This document shows positions 27,401 to 42,400 of a DNA stretch of 64,000 nt, one piece after another. The position numbers were made by a program, and so were the translations under genes. Positions within the stretch are counted from its first letter, which is position 1, and each line of letters starts with the position of its first letter. The DNA lies in assembly GCF_964340395.1 (NCBI RefSeq), contig NC_135551.1, positions 29,756,455-29,820,454 on the forward strand, given 5' to 3'. Origin of the DNA: Glandiceps talaboti (taxonomy: Eukaryota; Hemichordata; Enteropneusta; Spengelidae). A model generated the notes under the pieces. That model saw only the letters and a program-made list of their open reading frames with translations. It had not been told where the DNA came from and did not search any database.

Positions 27401-30400
27401 GAATCCAAATTTCCGGTTTTTGTGGAATATTTTCAATGAAATTTTTAAGATTTTAATAAATAGAAGGATCTGATATGAATGAATGTTATGGCTGATGGTA
27501 AGATGAAGATATCCACTACATGCATACAGCTTTCTACATGTGAAGGCTAGCTGTAGGAGTGTTCGTATGTGGATTTCAGACTAGACTAGGCTAGCTGTAC
27601 GAGTGTTCCTATGTGGATTTCAGACTAGACTAGGCTAGCTATAGGAGTGTTCCTATGTGGATTTCAGTAGTTTTAGAAAATCCCATTTTAAATCCAATGT
27701 TGATATAATTTGTACATTGTTTTATTTCTATTCACACAGTTTCAGGCAGAAATACCTATTCAAGTTATAGGCAGAATATTTGCTTTCCTAAATACAAGCA
27801 AGGCGTCAATCTAATTTTACAAATTGTACCTTCTATGGAAAGTTCTAGATATTCAAACGGGATACATGTAATCTACTCCCATTAAAAGTCAGAGGACATA
27901 GACAGGACATAAAGTGCTAACCTTATAATAAATTGTACTGAGTGACTGCATACAAATTGCATAGTTGACCTTATAGGATAATATCTCACTAGGGTTTGAA
28001 ATATGAAAACAAGACAGTACACGCTATCCGAGACAAAACTGATCTAAATGTGTGAAAACTTTCCATTTTATTTTGTCTCGTCTTGTTTTGCAGCAAGCAA
28101 GTTGAAACAAGCTGACACATTGTTTTTGTGTAGACTGGAGAAGATAGGCCTGGGGTGAATAAATTGAAATACAGTGTTTTTGAATAAGATGAAATAAATA
28201 TGGCAAACCTAGTTCTTCAACAATATAATTATCATTAATGTACTAAACTGATGACGGTCCTAAACACTTTTTTATTTGTGAATTAAATCAGTGAACATTG
28301 ATCACAAACAAGAAAGTTGTCTGTTTGTCATCTAACAAAATGGATATTTAGCAATTGAGACAGTGACCTCATATTCAAAAGAGATGATCACACAATGTTG
28401 CAGAGCTCAACAAACAAACATTGTTCATTTAGGTCAAAACCCCCTCACCCTAAGCAAACACTCACAAGTGCAACATCAAACATTTATATATGATGTAAAC
28501 TATGATGAGAACTGTATCGGTCACACCACTAGGATCGATGTAATGTAAAAACATGATTGTAAACATATTAAATACTATTTGAAACCTAGCAGCATATCTC
28601 TCATCAGCAGTAATTTTTTTATCAACTTATCAACATCTCAGTAGTAAATACAAAAGCTGTTATCATTGAAGGAGTGAACTTTTCTGTCAAAATTTGGTTA
28701 GAAGTGTGAAAATGAAGTTCAGCAATCACATTGATGCCAGACCCCCTCCCCTTCTAATCTAATGATTGAACTTCACTTTATATTGAGCTTGTGCGACATT
28801 GTGTGATCGTCCTTAAGGAGTGCACGGCAAACGGGTAACTGTCACAAATCAGCAAGTAGTGTGTTTGTCGATGATCTACATAAATATTTAACACCTAAAC
28901 TAGTAAGGTGATAGAGAGTTGACTGCAAGCCAGTGACCGTCTATTGACCCACATACAGATGGAACTGTTACCCTGTATTTAATGCCACCCACCCTTAAAC
29001 TCATCAATCTAAGTCAGCATGCTAAGTGTCTGTCTAAATCTGCTGCACTGATTGGTTGCCCTCACCTGTCAAAGACGGTGACATCATAACTATATGAGAC
29101 TACGTTGTCAATGGCAACATCCGTGTACTCAGATAGGATGACTTTATTAATGACCAGTTAATGATACAGGTAATGGTAAATCTTCTATATATCATACTAA
29201 GGATTCTGACAAGATATGACTTTGAGCAATTTCATTTTAATCTGTTTCCTAACAAAGCTTGGAAGCATTTCAATAATTGGCACTATTGTACATCAGAAAT
29301 TGCTATTTTGTACGAATTACCATAATCCATATTATATGTGGTTATGCCACTGCTGTAGAGTTTTAATAATACCGAACTACTCAATAGAAAGCCATCAGAT
29401 CACATTGAAATAGGAAAAAGATGACATGATTACCCTACCTTTAAAGATATTATTCAACTTCTTGTACGTCAAATCATCATATACCTTATCACATTTGAAT
29501 ATCCATTGGAATGTAATAACCTATATATTGCCTTGTTATCACACTGTGTGACTAAGCAGTAAGCACATGGCATGTGATAAACTTGTTATCATACTGGATG
29601 TGAGCATATGCCATGTGATAACTTTGTTATCATGCTGTGTGTGACTACTGATGTAAGCATATGCCATGTGATAACTTTGCGAGACTTCTGTTGAGTAACT
29701 GTTCTGAAAAATCTTGCCACTGTACATATATGGAATTACAACAGCACATTATTTTGCAGCACAGTATAACAAAAACATGACACACATTGTTTAATATTTG
29801 GTCTACGTTATTACTTACAAGATGTTCATGATTGGTTTCAGCAGAATTCTGACAATTTGTGTCTTTAGCTTCGGCAGTTTCGTTGACGGAGGGTGGCCGC
29901 ATGGTGAAACCTCCATCAGAGTCTACCTCTGGATTGACACCACAGCCATACGCAAAGCTACATATCGCATGGAAATGTGATAGCAGTACTATAGCATGCA
30001 CCAGTTCTGATAATGACCAGTTATCTTTTCCTCGAAGAAGTTTCTGAAATGTGAGAAAGAAAGGAGAAAAATTAGATATATTGTACCATGCATCAGCCAG
30101 GTTCAACAAAAAATATGGAATATATACTGGTTGTTCTATGTCGCGACAATGTGTGTCTACATCAGTGTTTCTGCCGTGTTCAAAATGAGTCAAAACACTC
30201 AAAATTGCCATTACTTGCTGACGATGGTATGATTATATTATTCCCCAATATTTTTCTTCATTCAGCCAGAAAATACTCACGACCTAAGGGTTGTCACTAA
30301 GAGGTGCTAGACAAGTAGTGACAAGGCCCCTTAGGTCTTGAGTATTTTCCTTGGCTGAAAGAAGAAAAATATTTGGGAATAGCATCTAATTATAAAATGT

Positions 30401-33400
30401 ATCAGTTATAATGATAACCACTTTATCTGCTCTACTGTGAAGATTCTTCAATAGGATAGGTGTGGAACAGATTGCAATATCGATTTGTATCTTGTGATGT
30501 TTCTCTGACGTGATAAGATTGTTATTTATAAGACATACAATATGAAATATTCACCAAGGTCTGAGATAAAAATTTCAAAACTCTCTCTATATCTATTTCT
30601 GTAAGGAATATTATGAATACCACTGTACTGTATCATAACTCTCAAGTATACATACCATGACTTAAAAGTGTATATTTCACTGAATTCAAATTAATTTGTT
30701 ATCACATACTTATCTTGCTAACACTTGCTAGGTAACGATTGCAGGGAAAGACGATGAAGTAAATCTGGGAGAATTCAAATCATGTATTTCTGTAATACTT
30801 ATCGTTAAAAACTGTGGAAATACACAACAATTTCCAATTCAAGTTTTTTGGGCACGGTTTTAAAATCATGGAAGCAGAATAGGGAAAATTTGATATAAGT
30901 AGAGGAAATGTGGGAGAATTCCAATCCTGTATGTTTGTAACTTATAGCTTAAAACCTGGAAAGGGAAAGGGAAATTGAACAATTTCCAATTCAAGCTTTT
31001 TGGGCACTGCCACAGTTTTAAAATCTTTGAGGCAGAATAGGGAAAATTTGATATAAGTAAAGGAACTACCAACAAGTGCGGAGTTGGATTTTCTACTGTA
31101 CCACTGTTCCATTTTCAGTGAAGAGATTTATCATGTTGCATTCATTCCGTCCTCATCTCTTATTTTTATATATACATCCACATTCTTGTTCTAACCAGGT
31201 CGCAGTGATCAAACATTGTACTGTAGTCATATTTATGTTGGTGCATGAAAATTTTGGCAGATTGGTAATTCAGGACGTGTCAGGTACACTTTGGCAGACC
31301 ATGCAAGGAGAAAGTTGACACTACTTGTAAATATCTTATCCTGTTGGTAAATTGTATTCGGTGCAATTGTTGACGACACATTTCACAAACAGCTGAATAT
31401 ATGACAACTCATAAAGTATATTAGTGGGACTTTCCATGGGGGAAAAAACCTTTTGCGCATACTCCGATACAATAAATCTAGCGCCAAAAAACATCTGACT
31501 ACAGTGTTACGTATTTTACATTTTTTCCTCATCAATCAAGACATAGTGCACAAAACATTGGATTGTGTCATAGGTAAAAGTGCACGTAGTTACTCCTCTA
31601 ACAACAACAGTATTCTTTATACATTTTAGGGGTGAATACACAGTTACCGGTTAAAGGTTGATTTAACTCTGTACTGAATAGGAGATAAGTACAGTCTGAT
31701 ACTATTGGTTATTGGACTACACTACTGTTTGATTTGGCATGGTACCTTGGGAAAACCCCAAAACTTTTAAATTTAGTTTTTACATCATGTCTCATAAGTA
31801 TAAATTAATATTTTGAATAACAACACATATCAAGTACATCTTAATTAGGTATTTTTCCTACAAACTTTTCAATAAATTTGAATAAAAATGAATAAATTTT
31901 GTGCAGATTTTGCATGGTGATCCAGTAATGCATGTCTGAACTTTAAAGTTTTGAATTTATAATTTTATATGCAAAATATATTTTATTCCTAAGGAAAGTA
32001 GTTTTCACTGTAAATGGTTACTGTAAGTGTAACCATTTACAGTGCTTGGTTCAAATGTCAAGTTTACATGGTACATGGGGAATTAGATAAATAAGTAGTT
32101 CTTTATTATTTGCATTTAATTCTTGTGAGATTTTGGCTGAAAACGGTGAAAAAGTGAAAAGTACATAAACGTATCTGAATTATCATATTTTTGGACACAT
32201 AATCAATACTATCCAGTCATAATTCCATAAATTGGAAGGTAAGGTATTAAAGGTAGACAAGTTACTCTAAACAACGATACTGTTGATAAATTTTAAGAGA
32301 TGAGTTTTTGCTAAAAATTATGAAAATAATTTCAGAGTGAAAAGCATAATTACCTGAATTATCATATTTTGGGACACATCATTATTAATAATATGCATTC
32401 ATAATTGCTGATACAAATAGTTGAAATTTTAGCTGCTACACTCCACACTCGTACCCTTTAGCCTAGCCATTAAGATTAATCTACGCATGGTTATATATAT
32501 TTCACTATTTGGCCTCTTTTTCTCATGCTTTCAAGGCACGTAATACTTAAATTGATTATAATATAAATATAATTCTATACATATTGACAAATTTGACTGG
32601 TTTATCATTTATTAAAGTCTTGGATTCTTGTAAATGGGTTGTTAATTTTTCAATCACTAGTCATCAGGTACTAGAAAACACTTATATTTATAAGATATGT
32701 TGTCAGTAATAAGTATACCGGGGTACATCGACAAACACTTGACGGTTCGATGCATATTGCAGGAAATTCACTTTAAAATCTTGATGAATAATTTACATTT
32801 GCATTCAGCTGTTTACGACTACAAGATGGTAGATTAATAATCCATGAAATAAGAAAGTTGATCCAATTAGTGATTTATCAGTAATGACACATATTATCCC
32901 GTTATAACTTGCACTATAATACAGAACTTTACATATATGATTTTACTATTTTGTTTTCAGTTTCTTTGGGCTGCTAATGAGTACAGGAAGAAGTGTTTCT
33001 GATACATGCTACAGAAAATGTGAATAGAAATTTGATTTCGTTACAAACAGATGATAGATCTTGTAAATTTTGTCAATTTTTTCTACTGATGTTTTATATC
33101 CACTAACACAATACCAATCAAGATACGAACACGTTCTACTAATAAGGCCTAAAAAATTGTTAGGTTCCGGTTACCCAACCCCACCTAGTTTTTCACTGCC
33201 GACCTTAAACTTTTTTTTACGTATTCGAGAAAAAAATAATAAAATCGCAAAGAATTATGAATTCTCATGAGAAATAGTGGATGCGGAAACTGACACCAAC
33301 TTAAAAAGACAATATAAAACTGTTCTTCCAATCTGTAATGGCTGTACATCTGATACGAAGAAATAAATAACACAGAGACCATATGGAAAACAATGGAAAA

Positions 33401-36400
33401 CCTGAACTAGACACTTCACAAATGAAAAAAAAAATATAATAAAATAAAATAAAAAATCTACCTACCCCATCTATTCTAAAATTGACCGTAATCAGAACCA
33501 CACATTTATTTTTAATTAGGCCTAATGTCAAGTCTTTATTTGAGATATTTGAAAACCTGTGACAACATAATTAGTCTAGTGACATACATAACAACCAATC
33601 TTTGCATTTACATGAAGCAAATACATATACAGACTAAAAAGCTACATTTAGTTTTCAGAGAAAAACCTGATCTTTTATTAATAATTCTCCATAGTAGCTA
33701 CGCTAATTTTAAGAGCTAAAAAGCGTTGCTATTATACAAACTCTCAAAAATATTTGTCTATAATTTTTTAGAAAATCAATCTGAAAATTGGTCTAGCATA
33801 TTATACCCTGGTCAACAGATTGAAAAATAATGACACATATGTCATTTATTCAAATCAGAAGACTGTGGGCGGAATCCTTTCTGAATAAAATTAGCATAGA
33901 TTAATGACAACTGCAAAGAATCATGGGTATTTTTTTATCTTACCTGCATATCATCTTTGGTTACAAGCCACGGCCGATGTGCCAGCTTTTTGTTAAGGTC
34001 GTTTAAATGCTGAAGTTTCTGTGGAATGTGCTGCAGACCTTTTAACCACTCTGGGTCTCCGCCTTGCAGCAAAAATTCAGTCTCTTGAAGTCGTATGATG
34101 TGTAAACATCGGTGTCTAGCTGCTGCCTGTAAAATAGGAGATGGACAAGATAAGAATAATATTGTGTGTATAAAACAAGAAATCAAACATATTGAGTGCA
34201 TTAATCTAAATTACATGCACTATGTCGCTCACTTTTAAGTTTTCACAAGTTTAGTTGATCAGAGTTGCCATTGACAATAAGGTTCTGCCTTGAATTTGTG
34301 ATTACAAAACAGCTCAAGAATAGCTTTCTGACAACAGGTGCTAGCATGTACTCATCAGCATGCATTACCAACTTGAAAGGTGAATATTTGCACCAGCCTT
34401 ATGTTAACACCAGGCTTGCTCAGTGCTAACTCTGGGTTAGCACTATCACCTCACCAGTATGTGTTAGCAACTGGAAGGGTTAATGCCTGCATCAGGCTAG
34501 TTCAGTGCTAGCTCCAGGTTGAAACTAACACCTCACCAGTATGTGGCATTAGCCACTGAAAGGGTTAATGCCTGCACCAGCCCTTAACAACAGACTAGCT
34601 CAGTGTTAATGTCAGGCTGATACAAAGCTAGTAAATTGGAAGTGATGTTTAAACTGCACTCTGTTTCAAGCTGTCATTTTTAAAGGTATATCTATCTTAA
34701 TTATCATGGAAAATAGAATTCTGTACTAGATTCCATCAGATACTTTACATTGATAGGTATATTGTTATTGCCAGGTGGTGAACAATTTGATGGTATCCAT
34801 CCGGCTTGTAGTATCGGCAAAAGTATGGCTATGTAAGTTTAGTTTAATATTTATTATGCAAAATAGGTCAAGAAATTGCACAAGTTTGGATAAACAAAAA
34901 CAGAACAATATCTGTATATCTACAAAGTGAGCATTTCCATATAGAAAACACAGGGGTGGTAGCATTACAGAAGCAAGACAAACAGACACAATCATTCATT
35001 CACTTGCGTAGTTTAGATCATTCATAGAATCCTTATATCTCTGTATACAAATCAACTAACAGAAATGCACCAATACCATTAAGTGCATTGATTGTGTACG
35101 AATACAGCATCTTGTAAGGTTATTCACTATTCAAGAGATCAGTAATGTATTCTAAATGTTGGCACTGATGGAAGCAAACATGTAAGAAAAGCCACAATCA
35201 GATCCATTTATTATAACCGTGTTTTTGTTAGCGCTGAGTGGATAAAATCTACCAAGGCTCTTTTCTGTATGTTTTAAGTCATGTATATTACTAGCATTTG
35301 ACAGTAAGTACAATCCCAGCATATTGGATCTATTTTCATAATCACTTTTATTCACCACATTTCACACTATGCTCTTTGACATTTCAAGATGTATGCTGTC
35401 AAGATATTTGAGATAACATGGATGTCATTTCACAACATCAAATATTGATAGTGTTTTGCAATACATATCTTACTAACATTACAATAAGTACATGATATTG
35501 AGACAATGTAAAATATATATACTGTATTTAATATGTCATCTGTGAAATAATTTTGAACAATGTGTATGGATTCATTGCCTGAAAGATCTACAAATATAGT
35601 TCTTGTTTCTGCTTAATAAGGCAAGGCCTAATAAAAAAATTGTGTAGTTCTGATTATGCTCAAGTTTAGAATAGGTGGGGTAGGTAGATTTTTTTATTTC
35701 ATTTTTTTTTTATATGTGAGTGTCTAGTTCAGGTAGTTATGTTTTCTGTTCTTTTCCATATGGTCTCTGTGTTATTGGTTTCTTCTCATCAGATGAACAA
35801 CCATTACAGATTGGAAGAACAGTTTTATATTGTCTTTTTTAAATTGATGTCAGTTTCCTCATCCACTATTTCTTGCAAGACTTCACAATTTTCATGATTA
35901 TATAATATTTTCTCAAATTCGTAAAAAAAAAAAGTTTAGGGTCGGCATTGAAAACAAGGTGGGGTTGGGTAACCAAAACCAAAGAATTATTTTCATTTGA
36001 TTCTATAGAATATTCATGCAGTATTCATCAATATACAATAATATGTTTTATAGCCAATTACATGACAATGTTCATTTCTGCATATAAAATTCACATACCA
36101 TATCACTTTTCGTACAGTTTTCATCTTAAAACAGTCAGTATTTTTATTTTAATCAAAATCGACATATTCAAAGTATATTTATCAATGTGTGACTATCCTG
36201 GCCTATCATCCTTTCCTCTACATAATGTTGCATTACTTGTCAAGATTTATGTAATGTTTTACATTTATTTAAAACAGAGCAGAATTTTATTCCATTTCGG
36301 TTTCATTTTGACACACAAGCTCTTTCTTGACCGCTGGCATATTTTTAGAGTCTGATATTTGCACTAATTATATTGCATTAATTAAATTTTGACCCATGCC

Positions 36401-39400
36401 TGTATCATGCATATCTATACACTCTGAACAATTGGTGTATTGAACAGTAGGTGTGATACTATACACTGTCACAAACATGCATCAGGTGACCATGCAGGTA
36501 CATGTGATTATAGCATGCTCTATAGAACAAAAGCCATTATAATGTGTTATAAAACAGTAGAAAAAGTTCCTAAACCGTAAACAATAACTTAACATTATCA
36601 AGCCCGCATTCAAGTAATGACATGAACAAAAGACCGAGAATATGTTAACTCTAGTTAACAGCAAAACTAGAATGACTTTCAACTCTATTTATCACTTCGA
36701 ACACAGTTATTATTGACACATTCATGTCAAAAGAAACAATTCACAATAAAAAGTAGGTTTGCAAAGTATAGTTTGACTTTTAAATGGTCAAAGTAACAAC
36801 TGCACAGGGTGGGGGAAGGAGGGGATTTCTGAAGTCTTGGTGAAATAATCGTGACATGTTACTTCTTTTTGAATTTGCTTCCATACTTTGCCTCTATACT
36901 TTGTAAAAAGCAAGTATATCTCCCCAAATATTACTTTATATAGAGTAGAGTAGAGTAGAGAATATCACTGGTGGTTTGACAGTGCACAAAAAAAATAACA
37001 ATGCATGTAACAGAAATACTATGTATCATGTATAATAAAAATTTATATTCTACAGTTTATCTATTATTCATTGGTTTATTTATTATTAATTCATTTATTT
37101 ATTTATTTAGTTTATTAATTATTTTTAACAGTTTTTTTTATTTCTACCTTTATATTCAATTTAATTCACACTTCTCAATAACGCCCACTCATGGTGCGGA
37201 ACTACTCAAACATTCAAGCTGACATATTACTGTATACCTAAAAATAAAATTGTTCTTGTCATTTGATAAATCATATACATGACAAATTATGATAGCGAAA
37301 TTTTTAAATCAATTACTAGGACAACATATCTCCTAAGGGGAAAAGTTACAGAGATCATTAATGCCGAGGATCGTACAAACAGATATGTATTAAATATCGA
37401 CACTTTGGGACCTTTGCTCTATTATATCATATTGTTTCATTTCATATTGACTAGGGCAGAAATTTGACTCAGGTTTCTACTGACCTGTCAATGAAATGAA
37501 TAAAATGCCCTGGGGTATGACCATTTGTGTATGCTATATGTCTGTATATATTACTGATTGCCCTAATGTCTCTTCTGAGAATTCTGAAGTTAAGGAGTCT
37601 AAATAAACTGACTGGATTGTAATCAGTAATTGATGTACTGGAATTTGAATGTGAAATCAACTATAAGCTCATGTCATGACTTATGCATGCTGTGGACACC
37701 ATATAAACTGACTGGATTGTAATCGGTAATTGATTATGAATGAGAAGTTAAGGAGTCTAAATAAACTGACTGGATTGTAATCGGTAATTGATTACGAATA
37801 AGAAGTTAAGGGGTCCAAATAAACTCACTGTACCACAATCAATAAATGATGAACTGGAATCAATGGCATGCAACATATGTGTGTTACGAATAAGAAGTTA
37901 AGGGGTCCAAATAAACTCACTGTACCACAATCAATAAATGATGTACTGGAATCAATGGTAAGCAACATATGCGTGTTACGAATAAGAAGTTAAGGGGTCC
38001 AAATAAACTCACTGTACCACAATCAGTAAATGATGAACTGGAATCAATGGCATGCAACATATGTGTGTTAGGAATAAGAAGTTAAGGGATCCAAATAAAC
38101 TCACTGTACCACAATCAATAAATGATGTACTGGAATCAATGGTAAGCAACATATGTGTGTTACGAATAAGAAGTTAAGGGGTCCAAATAAACTTACTGTA
38201 CCACAATCAGTAAATGATGAACTGGAATTGATGGTAAGCAATATCTACGTGTTAGAATTAAGAAGTTAAGGGGTCCAAATATTCTCACCATATCACATAC
38301 ACATTATACACTAGAAGTGTTGGTAACTATAGTATCAAATGATCGATAATTTAGGAACTTTAGGTTTTTCAATTTGTTACAAGCAGGGCTTGAAATTAAC
38401 AGTAGCCCTGTATCCAAAGACAACCAATTCTTGTCATGGGGCTAGAATAATTTGCAGCTGGTAGCCCACTCAGGCTACCACAGATTACGCATGGTTTCAA
38501 AGATGTAAGATTTACAGATATTATTTTCATAACACACATACATGTATTTCCAATAGAGCAACTCTGTTTTCAGATCAGGAATATGAGACTATTTGTCACC
38601 ATCCTTGGGCTACCGATGTCTGAAATTGGTAGCCACTGGGACTACCAAGGAAAAAAGTTAATTTCAAGCCTTGGACAAGTATTCTATTTAGTCATTTTTT
38701 ACTTCAAATATCTGAACATTTGCCAACAGAAATGAAAAATGATATATCCCTAGATAAACGCAAAATATAAAAATTAATTAAACAAATTCTATGATCAATG
38801 GGTTTTTTTCTGAGCTTAAAAATACATTTTCTATAATCTTCCTAAAAGCAAAGAATTCTCTGGTCAATTCACAATAAACAATGTAATTAAAATGCTCTAA
38901 TTAAAATAAATTAATGACAAAAAAACCATAAATTTTAATATTTTTAATTGAATTTTTATACCAGTCATGTTGAATAATGATTCTACTTTAATTCACTATA
39001 TTTTCTGTCATACATACATCTTTTAAAAATTGATCCTTTTGCCAAGTCCTTCAAGTCATATTTCCCTAGTGACAAACACATTCAAAATGTAAAATAGCCA
39101 GTATTTAAATGTTGACAAGTGTGGGTAGGTGATATGATGTTGTATGTACTCGAAGGCCAACCATAGGTGGTTTTTTACTTACTTTATAAAAATGCTTCAA
39201 TCAGTTCTTTATTTTTGAGATATTATCAAAATACCTCATAAATACTGACATATATGTAATTGCTAATTGTACCTTTGACACACAGAATAGAATATCTTAA
39301 GTTTTATCGTTCACTCAGGAATTAATTAAATCATAAAAGATACATAAACAAGCAATTCAGAGATTTTTCCCCCGAAATATTTTGTCTAGATCTTAAAAAT

Positions 39401-42400
39401 TTCCATAATTGCTCAAAAATATTCTTGTTACATAAAATAAAGAAACGAAAATATGACGGAAGGTGTTTGAGTTAAAAAGAATATTAAAATTATTTGAAAT
39501 AGGAATTACTTAATTATGTCAAGGTGTGCCTGTCTATATAAATTTCTTAAAAGTTACTTAGTTTTTATAATTTTATAAATCAAATTTCAACTGTCTTAAC
39601 CACATGACATGAAGACTAGTAAGATAATATAGGGGCTGGACTAGATTAGTTGCTTGACAATTATTTCCATTCCCCCTTTCCCGTTAGCTATTGATATACA
39701 TATTTATCTGGTTTATCTGGTAAATGTATTTGTAATTTGTAATTACTACTGTTATTGTTGGGAATAAAAATTACTATTATTATCAAATTAAAATAATTAT
39801 TCAACTCGGTTATTTGTGTTTTGCCAATAAATTTTCTTTTTTTCTTAAGTTATTTCATTTCTTAGAATTATCTACCTTCTGTTAAACACAATAAAATTTG
39901 GCATTCTTTGTTGTGAAGGTCTAAAGGCCCAGGTTTCAATCCCTGGTTCTTGTACTGGTATTTGGATTATTAAGCTTTTTTCTACATCCTACAAGAAAAC
40001 TGTTTTTCACATCTAAATTTTAATCCTGATCCAAACTAGACACACCTCCTGTAATATGAGAAGAAGACGGTCTTATAAAGTGTGCCCTCTAAGCCAATTT
40101 GACGTGTCACTGACACATACAATTTCTAGTGATACACCAAAATTTGGTGTTCCCCTATCTCTTACTATGTGATGACCAGTGTGCCCCCTAAGCCAATTTG
40201 ATATGCTACTGACACACACAATTTCTAGTGATACACCAAAATTTAGTGTTCCCATATCTCTTACTGTATGGTGACTCACAAGAAATGCCAGTTTTACCAT
40301 TTTGACCCAAAACAAAAAATTTGGTTATCATTAAAGGGCACATTGGTCTTGTACATTACAATTTAGGTGCTTTCCTACTCTTCACAAACCATTTCTATTA
40401 AGTGTTCATGTTATAACTAATCAAATTCCATGAAAACAGATAGACATATTCCCATCATTTGTAGTCAGGACTCGTTCAGTATCAGCTGTTTGTCTGTTTT
40501 TCAACAAGACAGCTTTCAAGATTGACGTCAGAGCTGCCATGACAGTAAACACCACTAGATATTTAATCCATTTATTCATTTCACCAAATCTTGATAATAC
40601 TGCGTCAGCTTCGTCCTAAGTAGCTCTACGGATCATTAACTTCTTGACTTTTACACTTACAATTAAAATTCATCGACTTTTATCTATTTGGTTGTTGGAC
40701 TTTTACAACCACAATTAAAATTCATCTACTCTTTATCTATTTGGTTGTTGGACTGTGAATTGTCTATTCTATTTTTATTCCCACTTCTGATAAATGTAAA
40801 AGTCACTATATCACCAATATATTACACCAGTAGTTCTTATTCTGGGTACAATGCACCCCCCCCCCACCCCCGGGACAAAATTCCCTAGAAATCAAAATTC
40901 TTCAATTCTCTTTCAACTTTACATTATGAAAGCTTCCTCCTGGTAATTTTGAAATAATACCAGAAATTCGGAAGTTCAACATCTTCTTTTCAAGGAAATT
41001 GTCAATCTTGAGTTGACAGAATAGTTGGTGACCATGTTGGATTCTAAACTGACTACATTTTGATATTATTGACTTCTATATATCAAAAATTTGTATGTGA
41101 CCTTAGATTTTTTTTAAAATGACCTTACATTTTTTTAGTGATTTCAAGTGAGAACAGGTTGAAATTTTTTTGAACAAAGTAATAGTGAAAGTTTAGAGTT
41201 TATTCCCATGGCACATTATATGTTAAACAATTGATTAAGTTACCAGGTACTTGTCAAGGATTCTGATAACTACACACACAACATTGCAGTCCCCCTTCAA
41301 TAGAGTTTTGATAAGATTTTATAACAATTAGTAAGGTCAGACCTCAAAGTATTATTAGATACTGCATAAACTATAGTCCTTGCATTGCAAACATCAGTCA
41401 CACCGTTATCAAGTTACTTCATAAATGGACATATATAATATAAAATGTATAATTTTCAAATTGACAAATGAACAATTGCTATCACGTTATCCTTTTTTCT
41501 ATGTAATATATTTTAAATGCTGATTTGTTAGAAATCTTGGACTTGAACTAAATCATTACGTTATACTCAAGTCAAGTCTCAGCATTGAAATTTCCTTGAA
41601 TCAAGCTCTCACAGTTGGACTGATAATAGTTTTCTTAACAAACCACGCTAATAATTATATTTATGTGATTCCCATTACAACATCTTATCTTTTTTGGCAT
41701 TGGTTTTATACTTCACTTTTATGTCTTTTTTTTAAGACAGGTGAATGACCTCTGATGTTTGTGGGTAGCAGCATAGTGGTGGAGGGTATATGGTAGCAGA
41801 TAGGTGACATTTACTGAAGCTCCTCAAACATTCAAAAGGGTTTATTAATCCTCTTTGTACAAAAAACTACAAGTTGAAGTTAGAAAACTGGTTAAAGACC
41901 TGGATAATCCCTCTAGGTAAACAATACCCTTCCCTTTTGATTCTGAAATTTTAAACAACACTCTATTCAAAATTGAAATTAAAATGTTGAAGAATTGTCC
42001 AGTGTATAAATTTCAATAATAAAACTAGTTATACTATAATTATAGACTTGTTGTGTTCTTATTGTCTTAAATTAGTTAAATTTAAATTTTATCTAGTCTA
42101 GAGGTCAACATGATGTCAAATTGTGAAGAGAGATCTTGAGATTCAATGAAGGATAACACTAAACTAAATTTTACCACATCTACACAGTTAACTGTTAAGA
42201 AGACATTTTTTATCATATTCAGGTAAAAAAAATTTAATCGCAGAATATCAGCACTATATCATATGCAGGGAACACTTTTTGTACTATAATATTTGGGGAA
42301 CACTTTTTGCACTTTACTAAGCAGGGAACACTTTTTGTACTATACTAAGCAGGGAACACTGTCTTTTTTATTGGCAGAATATCAGCATTATATAATATGC

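Noticed and set aside
29645-30211. A single 188-codon minus-strand gene
   Set aside because: Only its middle (29819-30043) is coding; the ends are intron read-through past consensus splice sites.
35948-36355. 135-codon plus-strand open frame rich in F, I, Y and S
   Set aside because: It starts inside interspersed repeat copy B and has no recognisable similarity; probably chance in AT-rich DNA.
39910-39960. tRNA-like B-box (GGTTTCAATCC)
   Set aside because: No matching A-box or cloverleaf; at most an old SINE remnant.
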